Source of the DNA: a virus
Length of the DNA: 41,411 nt
IMG/VR virus record: IMGVR_UViG_3300036846_000537
Location: 1-41,411 of that record
Reading direction: 5' to 3' (one strand)
Shown here: positions 23,673 through 30,554 of the stretch, piece by piece
Layout of the letters: each line of letters begins with the position of its first letter
Numbering within the stretch: position 1 is the first letter of the stretch
Translations under genes and position numbers: made by a program
Notes under the pieces: generated by a model
The model's database searches: none
What the model was told of the DNA's origin: nothing
Seen by the model: only the letters and a program-made list of their open reading frames with translations

Positions 23673-24441
23673 ACAGTCTCCGATCGATGCGAAGAGGCAG
23701 GAACTGTTGAAAGACGGGCCACTTAGCAAGTTGCTCGTGCTTGGTGTCGATGTCGTCGCCAATCACGTGGGTCTTGGTGATGCCCCACCCCTTCAGCATA
23801 CAGAGGATGGTCTCTGCCTCGGCATAGGAGCATTGCGCTCCGGGCTTGCCGGGGGCTTCAAACTGGCTGATGTACTCTACGACCATGTCCATCACTTCGT
23901 GAAGAGTCAGACTTGGCCAGAGGATCGCGGCGCACTTGCGGGGATCATCCGGACAGTATTTGAGGGTCTCTACAAGACTCAATGAAATCGGGTTGCCGAA
24001 GCATCTGTCTTGGAAATCCATGACTTTCCACACGAAATAGGGGCCAAACCCGCATCGTTGGAACTTCTCCTTGAACACTTGTACTAGATCCGTGTAGCTT
24101 GAAGCCCACATTGATCTCCACATAGCGTACGGATGCCCCCGTGCGGACAGGTTCTGTACATAGGTCAGGCCGAGGACGCCTCGGGAGTGCCGCCGTTCTG
24201 TTCCCCTCTGGAAACTGACATAGTTATCCAGCATGTATTCCCAGAAGGTGGCTCCTGTTGTCTGCTCGGCGGCGGCCACTGCTCCGCCCATGTCGTAGAA
24301 GCAGAGATAGTTGAGGGCGAATCGGATGGCCCACTCTTCACCCAGGCGTGTCTTTGCCGCGTACAAGAAATCGTAGGTGGGGTCCAGATCGTGGGTTTCG
24401 ATCGTTGCTTTCGCGAATTGCTTCCAGTTCCTTATCAACAT
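23608..24441 (-). CDS. amino acid/polyamine:DNA transferase (ADDT) homologue
   Basis: A 277-residue all-helical protein resembling the alpha-glutamyl/putrescinyl-thymine pyrophosphorylase clade 2 (ADDT). Hallmarks are the N-terminal WKQFAKATIETHDLDPTYDF (about 6-25), FQRGTERRHSRGVLGLTYVQ (77-96) and GFGPYFVWKVMDFQDRCFGN (131-150), close to the F-G-P-W-x-x-F-K-V-x-D-M-x-E-R pattern of the family. Such enzymes displace pyrophosphate from 5-(pyrophosphoryloxymethyl)uracil in DNA and attach glycine, putrescine or another amine. Which amine this one uses is unknown. ATG 24441 lies within the VRR-NUC gene (104-base overlap), a long overlap for this genome. Confidence 0.78.
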   Translation of the reverse strand: MLIRNWKQFAKATIETHDLDPTYDFLYAAKTRLGEEWAIRFALNYLCFYDMGGAVAAAEQTTGATFWEYMLDNYVSFQRGTERRHSRGVLGLTYVQNLSARGHPYAMWRSMWASSYTDLVQVFKEKFQRCGFGPYFVWKVMDFQDRCFGNPISLSLVETLKYCPDDPRKCAAILWPSLTLHEVMDMVVEYISQFEAPGKPGAQCSYAEAETILCMLKGWGITKTHVIGDDIDTKHEQLAKWPVFQQFLPLRIDRRLYERPATLDAKELSAGRTAVAD

Positions 24442-24727
24442 ATTGTTTCCATGCCTCCAAAACAGCTTTCCCGTAGTCTGCGTTGTCTACAACAAACACG
24501 TAGAAGCCTTGCTCTCGCATTAATCTATGAACATGCTTTTGGAGGGGCTCAGGTGTCTCTCCTGGGCGCTTGAACTCCATATAGCATGCTCGTCCTTTGT
24601 AGCCGTACCCATGATCGGGCCAGCCTTTCCGCCCCACGATGTTCAATCGCATCGCGAGCATGTTCAGCTTGTCTACTGCATACTCAGTGACCTCCTCCTC
24701 AATATCACGCTCTAGCCGGCCAGACAT
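24338..24727 (-). CDS. VRR-NUC domain nuclease
   Basis: A 129-residue protein with the virus-type replication-repair nuclease fold (PD-(D/E)XK superfamily): an N-terminal Glu-rich helix, RKGWPDHGYGYKG (33-45) with the catalytic Asp38, YMEFKRPGETPEPLQ (49-63) with Glu51-x-Lys53 and Gln63, and VFVVDNADYGKAV. Such nucleases act on branched DNA in replication and repair. ATG 24727 has AGGGGGG upstream; a longer frame to 24760 runs into the nuclease gene before it. The unusually long tail after about residue 90 overlaps the next gene's 5' end. Confidence 0.88.
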   Translation of the reverse strand: MSGRLERDIEEEVTEYAVDKLNMLAMRLNIVGRKGWPDHGYGYKGRACYMEFKRPGETPEPLQKHVHRLMREQGFYVFVVDNADYGKAVLEAWKQYVDKELEAIRESNDRNPRSGPHLRFLVRGKDTPG

Positions 24728-25377
24728 GGTCCCCCCTTGTGGTGAGAGAACGCACACCAATCGCAGTGCTTGCCCGGCTTTGGCAGGTACCCCTGGTCTT
24801 CAAAGAGCTTCAGGGCGCGGTCGTTCCAATCCTTCATCTTCCGCTCCAGCATAGCCCCCCGAATGATGGACCCCTCATTGGACGTGTGGGCGGTGTCTAG
24901 GTAGATGGCGGCATACTCAGCGCGGGTCGCCTCGGGAAAGAGACAGAGGCCCATAATGGAGTATAGTTCCAGCTGAGCTCTGTGGTCTACATACTCTCTA
25001 CCTGACTTGAAATCCCTGACGTGGAGAACCTTTCCTTGGAGCCAGTGTACGTCGATGATAGCCTTGATCCAGGGAATCTCCCCCTCCGTCACTGGGCCCC
25101 AACCCTTGTTGAGCAGCCATGTAACTTCTGACTTGGCCCCCATCATCTTGAGGTCGTTCAAACGTAAGCTGACCTTCTTGAGCTCCCATGGCAAGACGGT
25201 GAGCCCCCCTTTTAGGAACTGCTCACAGTCGCCGTGTAAGCGCGTGCCTCTCGCCATGGCGGCCGAGGGCTGCTCTGGGAGCTTGAGCACATATGAGTAA
25301 TGCCACTGCGCGGGGCAGTTCTCGTAGGTGGAGATGGAGGAGTAGCTCCATCGAGTGGGAAGAGCAGAATCAGTCAT
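24712..25377 (-). CDS. Cas4/RecB-like PD-(D/E)XK exonuclease
   Basis: A 221-residue nuclease with the RecB/Cas4-type arrangement. Cys21 and Cys205/Cys208/Cys218 (GKHCDWCAFSHHKGGPC) are placed as ligands of an iron-sulfur cluster. The catalytic set is His48 (RGTRLHGDCEQF), Asp109 (AIIDVHW), Asp122-x-Lys124 (VRDFKSGRE) and Gln135 with Tyr139 (QLELYSIM). Such proteins process DNA ends in replication, recombination or host DNA degradation. It lies downstream of polymerase genes and is followed by the VRR nuclease with a 16-base overlap. The ribosome site is weak, but its start overlaps the end of a small upstream gene. Confidence 0.9.
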   Translation of the reverse strand: MTDSALPTRWSYSSISTYENCPAQWHYSYVLKLPEQPSAAMARGTRLHGDCEQFLKGGLTVLPWELKKVSLRLNDLKMMGAKSEVTWLLNKGWGPVTEGEIPWIKAIIDVHWLQGKVLHVRDFKSGREYVDHRAQLELYSIMGLCLFPEATRAEYAAIYLDTAHTSNEGSIIRGAMLERKMKDWNDRALKLFEDQGYLPKPGKHCDWCAFSHHKGGPCLAG

Positions 25378-25477
25378 AGGAGTGCTTCACAAGTATGATG
25401 AGTAACCAAATAATGAAGGCAATCAGACCAAGCAAGGCGATGACTTCACCAATGAATAACAACACGTCACTTAGCAT
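25370..25477 (-). CDS. 35-residue single-span membrane peptide
   Basis: A short ORF with ATG at 25477 and TGA at 25370-25372. The peptide is almost one hydrophobic helix (VLLFIGEVIALLGLIAFIIW followed by LLIILVKHSYD). Its start overlaps the end of the upstream 71-residue gene by 11 bases and its end overlaps the nuclease start by 8 bases, the spacing of a real operon member. Function unknown. Confidence 0.5.
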   Translation of the reverse strand: MLSDVLLFIGEVIALLGLIAFIIWLLIILVKHSYD

Positions 25478-25682
25478 TCTCTAGTTCCCTCAGGACAAAG
25501 TTGAGAAAATCGGCCAGCACCGCTGACCCGCAGAAATTGTACTCCGTCAGACCGTTCTCAATATCAGGGGGTACAGTGGATTCGATCTTGCCCGTGATAT
25601 TGTTCATCGTGTACCGAGCAGAGAGCTTCGCATACCGACGATACAAGTCATAGGCTTGTGGCTGTGTAAGGGGGGCAGTCAA
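25467..25682 (-). CDS. small conserved-type hypothetical protein
   Basis: A 71-residue protein (LTQPQAYDLYRRYAKLSARY, later NFCGSAVLADFLNFVLRELE) beginning at TTG 25682, which overlaps the polymerase stop and has GAGGAG six bases upstream; that site decides the start. It is probably helical. Position just after polymerase suggests a replication-linked role, but no family is recognised. Confidence 0.65.
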   Translation of the reverse strand: MTAPLTQPQAYDLYRRYAKLSARYTMNNITGKIESTVPPDIENGLTEYNFCGSAVLADFLNFVLRELENAK

Positions 25683-27451
25683 TGTAGACTCCTCATGTTG
25701 TGCCAGTCATGGCCGGTTTCCACCTCCACAAGGAAGGGAACGTCAAAGTTGGGAAGCTCCTCCATGGAGGCGCGGAGGGCTTCTGCATTGCGAACAACGT
25801 CGTCGATTGGAGACGATGTGACGTTCTCATCATGCACCGTCATCAGCATACGGGAGGTGGCCCCCGTATGTGAGAACTCGATCATGGACTGCTTCGTTTG
25901 GTCAGCGGCCGATCCTTGGATGAGATGGTTTGGTAGCTTGTAGCTGAAATCCCAATTGGTGCCCTCTGGTTTGTCCACAGGAATCCACCGCCCTCCCCAA
26001 GTACGAACCCCGGGCCGGGATGTGACGTCGTCAATGAAGTTCTTCAGTCCTGGAATGGCACGTAGATAATTGTCGCGGAGTGACTTGGCCGTGGCATAGT
26101 CGGATCCAAGTTGGTCGGCAAGGTTTGCGACACCAGCCCCATAAATGAGGCTGAATCCGACGATCTTGATCTTCTTGCGAGGGAAGTCCAGCCCTGCCTC
26201 ATCATGGAGGATGGCCTTGGCGATTTCGTGGAAATCGGCACGTGGATTATCTCTGTAGATCTCAGCCGCCCGTCCCTCTGCGAAGTGGGCCAGTAGCCGC
26301 ATTTCTTGCCCGTTGTAGTCCGCCCCAACAAGGACATGGCCCTCATCCGGCAGTATGTACCTCCGCATGAAGACCAGGGGAGGCATCCCCAGCCAATCCA
26401 TGTCCTCGAATTCTGTGACGACATTCTGGAGGTTCGGGTGTGAACAGGAGAGCCTACCCGTGCGAGTCCCATAATCGTCTCCTCTGACTTGGTTCCACGA
26501 TGGGTGGAGGTGGCCGTCGTACGCCGACAGGGCATACCACGGCTTCATGAAAGTGCCTAACAGCGTCTTCAGTGCCCCCCGATACCGGAGGGCGAGCAAA
26601 AGCTGCGGGTCTTGCACAGCTGCTTCTAGCGATGTCCTCGCTATGCTGATCTTCCCCGTCGGGGTCCGAGCAAGGCGATTCCTGTCTACGACACCGGATT
26701 CCAATAACGCTTGACCCAATTGAGTCGGCGAATCGATGTTGAACCCGTTTCCCAGGATTCCATAGATGAAGTCTGTAGCCTGTTGTTGCCAGACCTCGTA
26801 CTGTTGTATGTCCAACCAGAGCTTGACGCGATCAATGCGTACCCCCCGGCGCTCCATGTCCATGAGAATCGGCGCAAGCTGTATCTCCCGCTGGTATGCC
26901 GCCTCCCAGTTCTTCTCGATGATCTCTTCACGGAGGACATCATGTATGCCCCTTGTTCTGGTTACGTCCCCAATGGCATAGGGGGCGATGAGCGAGACGG
27001 GGCACTTACTGATGAAGGCCCCCGCCTTGTCCTTCTTGCGCGTCCAGCCCTTGGCGAGAACATAGTCCACCACGGCATCGCGCTCCTCCGGCGGGATGCC
27101 AAGAATGGTCTCTGCCGACGGCTTCAATGAGACTGTTCGGGCGAGCGGATTGTGGAGGTAGATCTGGTACATGGTGTCGTCCCAGAGCTTGGGGATGGGG
27201 AATTCCCAATGCTCTTTGGCGACTCCGATGTCGAACTTACCGTGGTGAAACAGAACACCTCTGTCCCACAGGCGGGCCACTTCCTGCTTGGCCTCGTACT
27301 CTTGACAGTTGTTCCCCTCTGGATGCCCCCAAGCCATGTACTTCGGCCCTTCTCCAGGCGCCCAGAGGGCAACACCCACAGGCTTGGGAGGAACCCCGCT
27401 GCCATCGACAATTTCTTCGGTCTCAAAGTCAATGGTGGCGGGGTCGTTCAT
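25679..27451 (-). CDS. family A DNA polymerase
   Basis: A 590-residue polymerase I-type enzyme, the replicative polymerase. The proofreading domain shows TIDFETEE (Asp8, Glu10), FHHGKFD (about 68-74) and PYAIGD (157-162). The polymerase domain has motif A LVGADYNGQEMR (374-385; Asp378, Glu383), motif B with KKIKIVGFSLIYG (426-438; Phe433, Tyr437) and motif C MTVHDE (537-542). The Gly-Gln in motif A replaces the more usual Ser-Gln-Ile. It lacks a 5'-3' exonuclease domain, as in phage family A enzymes. ATG 27451 follows the upstream stop by four bases; TTG 27499 lies inside that gene. Confidence 0.95.
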   Translation of the reverse strand: MNDPATIDFETEEIVDGSGVPPKPVGVALWAPGEGPKYMAWGHPEGNNCQEYEAKQEVARLWDRGVLFHHGKFDIGVAKEHWEFPIPKLWDDTMYQIYLHNPLARTVSLKPSAETILGIPPEERDAVVDYVLAKGWTRKKDKAGAFISKCPVSLIAPYAIGDVTRTRGIHDVLREEIIEKNWEAAYQREIQLAPILMDMERRGVRIDRVKLWLDIQQYEVWQQQATDFIYGILGNGFNIDSPTQLGQALLESGVVDRNRLARTPTGKISIARTSLEAAVQDPQLLLALRYRGALKTLLGTFMKPWYALSAYDGHLHPSWNQVRGDDYGTRTGRLSCSHPNLQNVVTEFEDMDWLGMPPLVFMRRYILPDEGHVLVGADYNGQEMRLLAHFAEGRAAEIYRDNPRADFHEIAKAILHDEAGLDFPRKKIKIVGFSLIYGAGVANLADQLGSDYATAKSLRDNYLRAIPGLKNFIDDVTSRPGVRTWGGRWIPVDKPEGTNWDFSYKLPNHLIQGSAADQTKQSMIEFSHTGATSRMLMTVHDENVTSSPIDDVVRNAEALRASMEELPNFDVPFLVEVETGHDWHNMRSLH

Positions 27452-27455
27452 GGCG

Positions 27456-27635
27456 TCACTTTTGGTTCTTGCCTGGAAGGAGGCACTGGTTTTCGCCAAA
27501 CAGATGGGTCACGGGAACGCCCATCTGTTCTACACAGTCAATGGAGTAGGTCTGATTATACACGGTTCCTACAAACAAGGTCAGAAGCAGGAATCCGAAT
27601 ATACAGAGGATAGATTTCACGTCAGTCTTTGTCAT
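27456..27635 (-). CDS. small membrane protein upstream of polymerase
   Basis: A 59-residue protein with one N-terminal membrane segment (ILCIFGFLLLTLFVGTVY, about 9-26) and a short outer part with two Cys (DCVEQ and QCLLPG) that could form a disulfide. Its 3' end abuts the polymerase start. ATG 27635 is preferred to TTG 27647 because neither has a good ribosome site and ATG is the stronger codon. Function unknown. Confidence 0.55.
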   Translation of the reverse strand: MTKTDVKSILCIFGFLLLTLFVGTVYNQTYSIDCVEQMGVPVTHLFGENQCLLPGKNQK

Positions 27636-27849
27636 TGGGTTCGTCAAACAGTTTGTCGAAGCACGCCTCGCAGTATCCCGTGATCTGCGTCTCGCGCCAA
27701 CCGGGTGGGGTCATGACGTTGGAGGGGCCAAAGGGTTCCTTACACTCAAAACAGTTCTTGAACGTCAGCCGTCCCTCCTGGTCCAGAACCTGGTATTCCT
27801 GAAGGGACTCAGGAAGGAGTTTGCTCCGAGACAGGATGGAGGTCTTCAT
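27622..27849 (-). CDS. small zinc-ribbon protein
   Basis: A 75-residue protein with two Cys pairs, NCFECKEPFG and GYCEACFDKLF, about 30 residues apart, as in a zinc ribbon. ATG 27849 has GGGGAG nine bases upstream. The stop overlaps the next small membrane-protein gene. Small zinc-ribbon proteins are common in phage early regions and may bind nucleic acid or host proteins; the target is unknown. Confidence 0.75.
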   Translation of the reverse strand: MKTSILSRSKLLPESLQEYQVLDQEGRLTFKNCFECKEPFGPSNVMTPPGWRETQITGYCEACFDKLFDEPNDKD

Positions 27850-28039
27850 GGCTGCTCCCCGGGTTGCCGGTTGCAAAGAATTGGTCGTATTTGTGGCTCA
27901 TTCCGTTGAGGAGAATATGCTGGAAATGGAAAAGCTCCTCCTGTCGGAGTGTGATCGTCCCTGCGAGAGCACCATTAACGAAGATGGCTACGTCGCAGTG
28001 GACTGGCGTTGGATTACGATAATCTATCGTGATTTTCAC
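27809..28039 (-). CDS. small hypothetical protein
   Basis: A 76-residue protein (MKITIDYRNPTPVHCDVAIF, then VNGALAGTITLRQEELFHFQ), beta-rich at the start and helical after residue 30. Start is GTG 28039 with GGAGAGAAG upstream, overlapping the preceding stop. It overlaps the zinc-ribbon gene's start by 41 bases. I do not recognise a family. Confidence 0.65.
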   Translation of the reverse strand: MKITIDYRNPTPVHCDVAIFVNGALAGTITLRQEELFHFQHILLNGMSHKYDQFFATGNPGSSHEDLHPVSEQTPS

Positions 28040-28353
28040 GGCTTCTCTCCAGGCTTGGTTGGGTCAACTGTCTCCGGATTTTCATGGGCTTTGATGTCGC
28101 CCATACCCTCTCGCCATCGGGCGATGAGGCTCTCCATGAGTTTGATGGCGTCCTCGCGGTCCACATTGCCTATGTATTGAGCAACGTGATCGGATTGGAA
28201 GACGAGCAGAAACGGGATGTGTTCTCCAGCGATGGAAGACAGAAGATTGTCGATCAGAGTAGCGACTTTGTTAGCTGTGAGGCTCAGAGCCGTCGTCGGG
28301 TTGGCCCCGAAGACGTGTTTGTGACCCGGGCCTCCATCATGATCATTGGCCAT
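28036..28353 (-). CDS. conserved-type small phage protein
   Basis: A 105-residue protein with a helical centre (TTALSLTANKVATLIDNLLS) and VAQYIGNVDREDAIKLMESL, a stretch I recall from phage proteins of unknown role with N-x-D-R-E and a following helix. AGAGGAAA precedes ATG 28353, and the terminator-like hairpin at 28378-28394 lies 24 bases upstream of this start. Confidence 0.65.
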   Translation of the reverse strand: MANDHDGGPGHKHVFGANPTTALSLTANKVATLIDNLLSSIAGEHIPFLLVFQSDHVAQYIGNVDREDAIKLMESLIARWREGMGDIKAHENPETVDPTKPGEKP

Positions 28354-28371
28354 TGGTTTCCTCTCATGAAT

Positions 28372-28394
28372 TAAAATGGCCCCTTACGGGGGCC
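28372..28394 (-). terminator. terminator-like hairpin inside leftward operon
   Basis: On the minus strand GGCCCC (28394-28389) pairs with GGGGCC (28383-28378) around a CGTAA loop, followed by ATTTTAATT. It lies between the 28528-29364 gene and the start at 28353, so it may reduce read-through to the polymerase and downstream genes. Confidence 0.65.
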
Positions 28395-28527
28395 AGTCGT
28401 CTGGATCACCTGTAGAGAGCGAGAGAGGGGGACAGGCTCCAAATGCTGGTGTTGTTACCGACACCTCCAGCTGGTCGGGGGCGGGTGAAAGAAGCAAGAC
28501 CCGCCCTGGCCGCGAAAGCCTGCTCTA
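28395..28527. other. gene-free stretch with a second hairpin
   Basis: No coding frame is convincing here. GGGCGGGT (28479-28486) and ACCCGCCC (28499-28506) form an 8-base-pair stem around a purine-rich 12-base loop. Neither strand has a T-run after it. It may be an RNA structure stabilising the 3' end of the upstream message, or a processing site. Confidence 0.5.
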
Positions 28528-29364
28528 CTAGAACTTGGAAGAAGGATTGGCGGGAGCACCGCCGGATCTCTGTTGCTCCATTTCCTCCTTGGTGGGATAC
28601 ACAGGGAACTCCTCTTGTTCATGCGCCCAGTTGCGCTTGGCGAGGGCCTCCAAGATGGCTTCGTCCTTGATCTGTTCAAGTGACTTAAAATGCACTTGGA
28701 AGAGAGATGTCGGGTGGGGCTTCACTGACATCTCCACGACGACGGCGAACGGCGGCAAGCCGGAACCCGTCAGGTCCATGACGAAGTTGGAGTAGTTCTT
28801 GATGGAGGTCGGGGGCAGATCACACTGAAGAAGCTCTGTCTTGATGACCTTGTCTGGGCTATTCATGACGTCCGCTGGGAGCAGCCAAATCCTCCGGCTG
28901 TTCGTACAGGCCTTGCCCCGAGAGCCGCCGCCTGCGGAGCCCCACTCGTTCTGGGGGCAGTTGAAGCATTCCTGAGACTGCTGGTCCTCCACGTCCTCCT
29001 TGGGGGCCAGGTTCTCCTCCTCGCGAGCGAACGCGTAGCAGGCGGGGGGCACCGGCCGGTTGGCGTTGTACGGGACATCGAAATACTTGTTGTGGAGAAG
29101 GGTGTCTACGACAATACACTCGATCTTGTCGCCGGGCATCAATTGTTCGCCAATCGATAGCCGGCCCGATTTGAAGCTGATGAAGCCCCCGCTGGGCTTC
29201 TCAACCTCTGCCGCTTTGACTGCGACTTGCTTCATACGTTCGCGCCAATCCATGGGCATAGCCACGGCGGTGCCCCTTGCTGGGGCTACAGCCGTGCTGG
29301 GAGCGGGCTCAGCGGGGGCCGGTGTGGATGTGGTAGGGGTCGGGGTCTTGGGGGTTGTCGCCAT
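28528..29364 (-). CDS. conserved phage protein, possible ssDNA-binding protein
   Basis: A 278-residue protein with a Pro/Thr/Ala-rich linker (residues 1-40), then a beta-rich body with SGGFISFKSGRLSIGEQLMP. A Cys-containing segment, QECFNCPQNEWGSAGGGSRG, followed by KACTNSRRIWLLPAD, resembles a widespread phage family (C-x-x-C-x-N-x-W/F-G-S-A, G-K-A-C-x-N-x-R-R) that often lies near replication genes; a zinc-binding site is likely. The C-terminus is charged and flexible. An ssDNA-binding or replication-accessory role is plausible but not shown. ATG 29364 follows GGAGG; the hairpins after its stop mark a transcript end. Confidence 0.7.
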   Translation of the reverse strand: MATTPKTPTPTTSTPAPAEPAPSTAVAPARGTAVAMPMDWRERMKQVAVKAAEVEKPSGGFISFKSGRLSIGEQLMPGDKIECIVVDTLLHNKYFDVPYNANRPVPPACYAFAREEENLAPKEDVEDQQSQECFNCPQNEWGSAGGGSRGKACTNSRRIWLLPADVMNSPDKVIKTELLQCDLPPTSIKNYSNFVMDLTGSGLPPFAVVVEMSVKPHPTSLFQVHFKSLEQIKDEAILEALAKRNWAHEQEEFPVYPTKEEMEQQRSGGAPANPSSKF

Positions 29365-29524
29365 GGTATCCTCCAGAAACGAGAAGGTTGAGTGTATCCA
29401 CGACTTCCTTGGCCTTCCCCTCATCACCTGAGATGATGATGAACCGCTTGTCCTCCTGTAGGATTTCCCACAGGGGGGAGCAAGCTGCGAAGAAGGGGAT
29501 GATCTCTCTGCCGACTTTGAACAT
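29309..29524 (-). CDS. small hypothetical protein
   Basis: A 71-residue protein (MFKVGREIIPFFAACSPLWE, later DEGKAKEVVDTLNLLVSGGY). ATG 29524 has AAAGAAG upstream and is preferred to TTG 29539. It overlaps the next gene's start by 56 bases. Looks like a compact alpha/beta domain; unknown function. Confidence 0.6.
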   Translation of the reverse strand: MFKVGREIIPFFAACSPLWEILQEDKRFIIISGDEGKAKEVVDTLNLLVSGGYHGDNPQDPDPYHIHTGPR

Positions 29525-29535
29525 GAGTGCTTCTT

Positions 29536-29886
29536 TCAATCAAATTTGAGTGTGTACTTGGTCTCGGGGTGGATCCCCGGAACCTCTTCACCATCGTTCC
29601 AGCGCGCCTTCACGGCCGTGGGCGTGATGCGCTTCTGGAGAATGTCTACGGCGTTGTTGTTGATGATGTACGTCAGCAGGGCCGGCCAGTCGTGGGCGAC
29701 CGGCTCTGAACTGGACTTGAGCGATACGGTGACGGCGCCGATGTCTTCCTCGGTGGTCCCGTTCGCAACCCACTCATTGACGACTCCCGTCGCCAGTTTC
29801 TTCTCCTCTTGCTCAAGGAGGTCGGCTTCTCGTTGGAGCGACAACCGCTTCTTGCGAAGCTGGTATAGGTCTTCCAATGTAGACAT
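29536..29886 (-). CDS. conserved-type phage protein with coiled-coil N-terminus
   Basis: A 116-residue protein. Residues 3-33 form a charged helix with heptad character (LRKKRLSLQREADLLEQEEK). HDWPALLTYIINNNAVDILQ, then KRITPTAVKARWNDGEEVPG, resembles a small conserved phage protein family near ssDNA-binding and helicase genes; function unknown. ATG 29886 has GAGGACACGAG upstream. Confidence 0.7.
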   Translation of the reverse strand: MSTLEDLYQLRKKRLSLQREADLLEQEEKKLATGVVNEWVANGTTEEDIGAVTVSLKSSSEPVAHDWPALLTYIINNNAVDILQKRITPTAVKARWNDGEEVPGIHPETKYTLKFD

Positions 29887-29944
29887 GCTCGTGTCCTCGT
29901 TACAGCGTTGCGGTTGGGGAGGAGTTGCCCCCTCCGGTTTCAGA

Positions 29945-30247
29945 TCAGTGTTCGTCGGCCTTGTTCCCGACTGCCAGCTCTAGCACCTTACCAGCTTGCC
30001 CCAGTTGGTACGGCATCCAACAGGCGTGGGATTCGTCGTCTCTGGCCTTCTCATCGCCCTGAAGGAGTCTCACCTCCAAGACAGAGTAGGAGTTGCCGTT
30101 CTGGTCGAAGGCCGCCAGGTTGACGTTGCGGTCGTCCCACACGTAGGCGACGAGGGCCGCATGGGGCTGCTCATTGCCGTATTCCTTGCCGTCTGGGTAG
30201 TACCAGACCACGCGGCCGATGGAGGGGGGAATGATAGGCTTGTCCAT
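29945..30247 (-). CDS. conserved-type small beta protein
   Basis: A 100-residue protein with VVWYYPDGKEYGNEQPHAAL and AYVWDDRNVNLAAFDQNGNS, a beta-rich pattern I associate with a small phage family that includes V-x-Y-x(3)-G and VNL-x-x-F. ATG 30247 is two bases after the preceding stop; GTG 30253 is the alternative. Function unknown. Confidence 0.65.
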   Translation of the reverse strand: MDKPIIPPSIGRVVWYYPDGKEYGNEQPHAALVAYVWDDRNVNLAAFDQNGNSYSVLEVRLLQGDEKARDDESHACWMPYQLGQAGKVLELAVGNKADEH

Positions 30248-30249
30248 GA

Positions 30250-30477
30250 TCACTCAACCCGAGCATTGGTTAGCGCCGTGATGGCGTCGTCCAGGGTGCT
30301 GTCGACTGTGTCCAACGCCTCGATGGTGGCGCCGAGGGCATCGCCCTCCTCCGTGGCGTCCTCCTTGATATTGTCGAGTTCCTCCTGCTGCTTGTTCCGG
30401 ATGTCGCTGGCTGCATCCTTGATAAGCTGGACTTGCTTCTCCAACTCTTCCAACTTCGTGCGGCTTTCGGTGTCCAT
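30250..30477 (-). CDS. small coiled-coil protein
   Basis: A 75-residue highly charged protein with continuous heptads from about residue 5 to 40 (LEELEKQVQLIKDAASDIRN) and an acidic end. GGAGAC sits just upstream of ATG 30477, and a terminator-like hairpin with a T5 run lies directly before that site. Probably an oligomeric accessory factor; function unknown. Confidence 0.7.
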   Translation of the reverse strand: MDTESRTKLEELEKQVQLIKDAASDIRNKQQEELDNIKEDATEEGDALGATIEALDTVDSTLDDAITALTNARVE

Positions 30478-30486
30478 GTGGTCTCC

Positions 30487-30522
30487 AAAAAGATTGGGGC
30501 TCCCCCGGGATGGGGGAACCCC
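30487..30522 (-). terminator. terminator hairpin just upstream of 30477 gene
   Basis: GGGG (30496-30499) and TCCCCC (30501-30506) pair with GGGGGA (30512-30517) and CCCC (30519-30522) around a five-base loop; on the minus strand TTTTT follows at 30491-30487. It should terminate leftward read-through from the 30555-31169 gene. The adjacent promoter-like TATAAT lies so close that its own transcripts would start inside the stem and could escape. Confidence 0.7.
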
Positions 30523-30540
30523 GATTATACCGCGCCCAGG
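30523..30540 (-). promoter_or_regulatory. leftward promoter-like motif CCTG-N7-TATAAT, copy d
   Basis: Minus strand CCTGGGCGCGGTATAATC, in the same register as the copies at 19189-19206 and the intergenic copies near 32738 and 32854. It abuts the terminator hairpin and precedes ATG 30477 by about 46 bases. No -35-like box is apparent 17 bases upstream. Confidence 0.5.
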
Positions 30541-30554
30541 GGATCTGGGAGCGA

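Noticed and set aside
27545-27556. TATAAT on the minus strand within the small membrane-protein gene
   Set aside because: It is the in-frame codons for Tyr-Asn in a coding segment and lacks the CCTG block at the right spacing.
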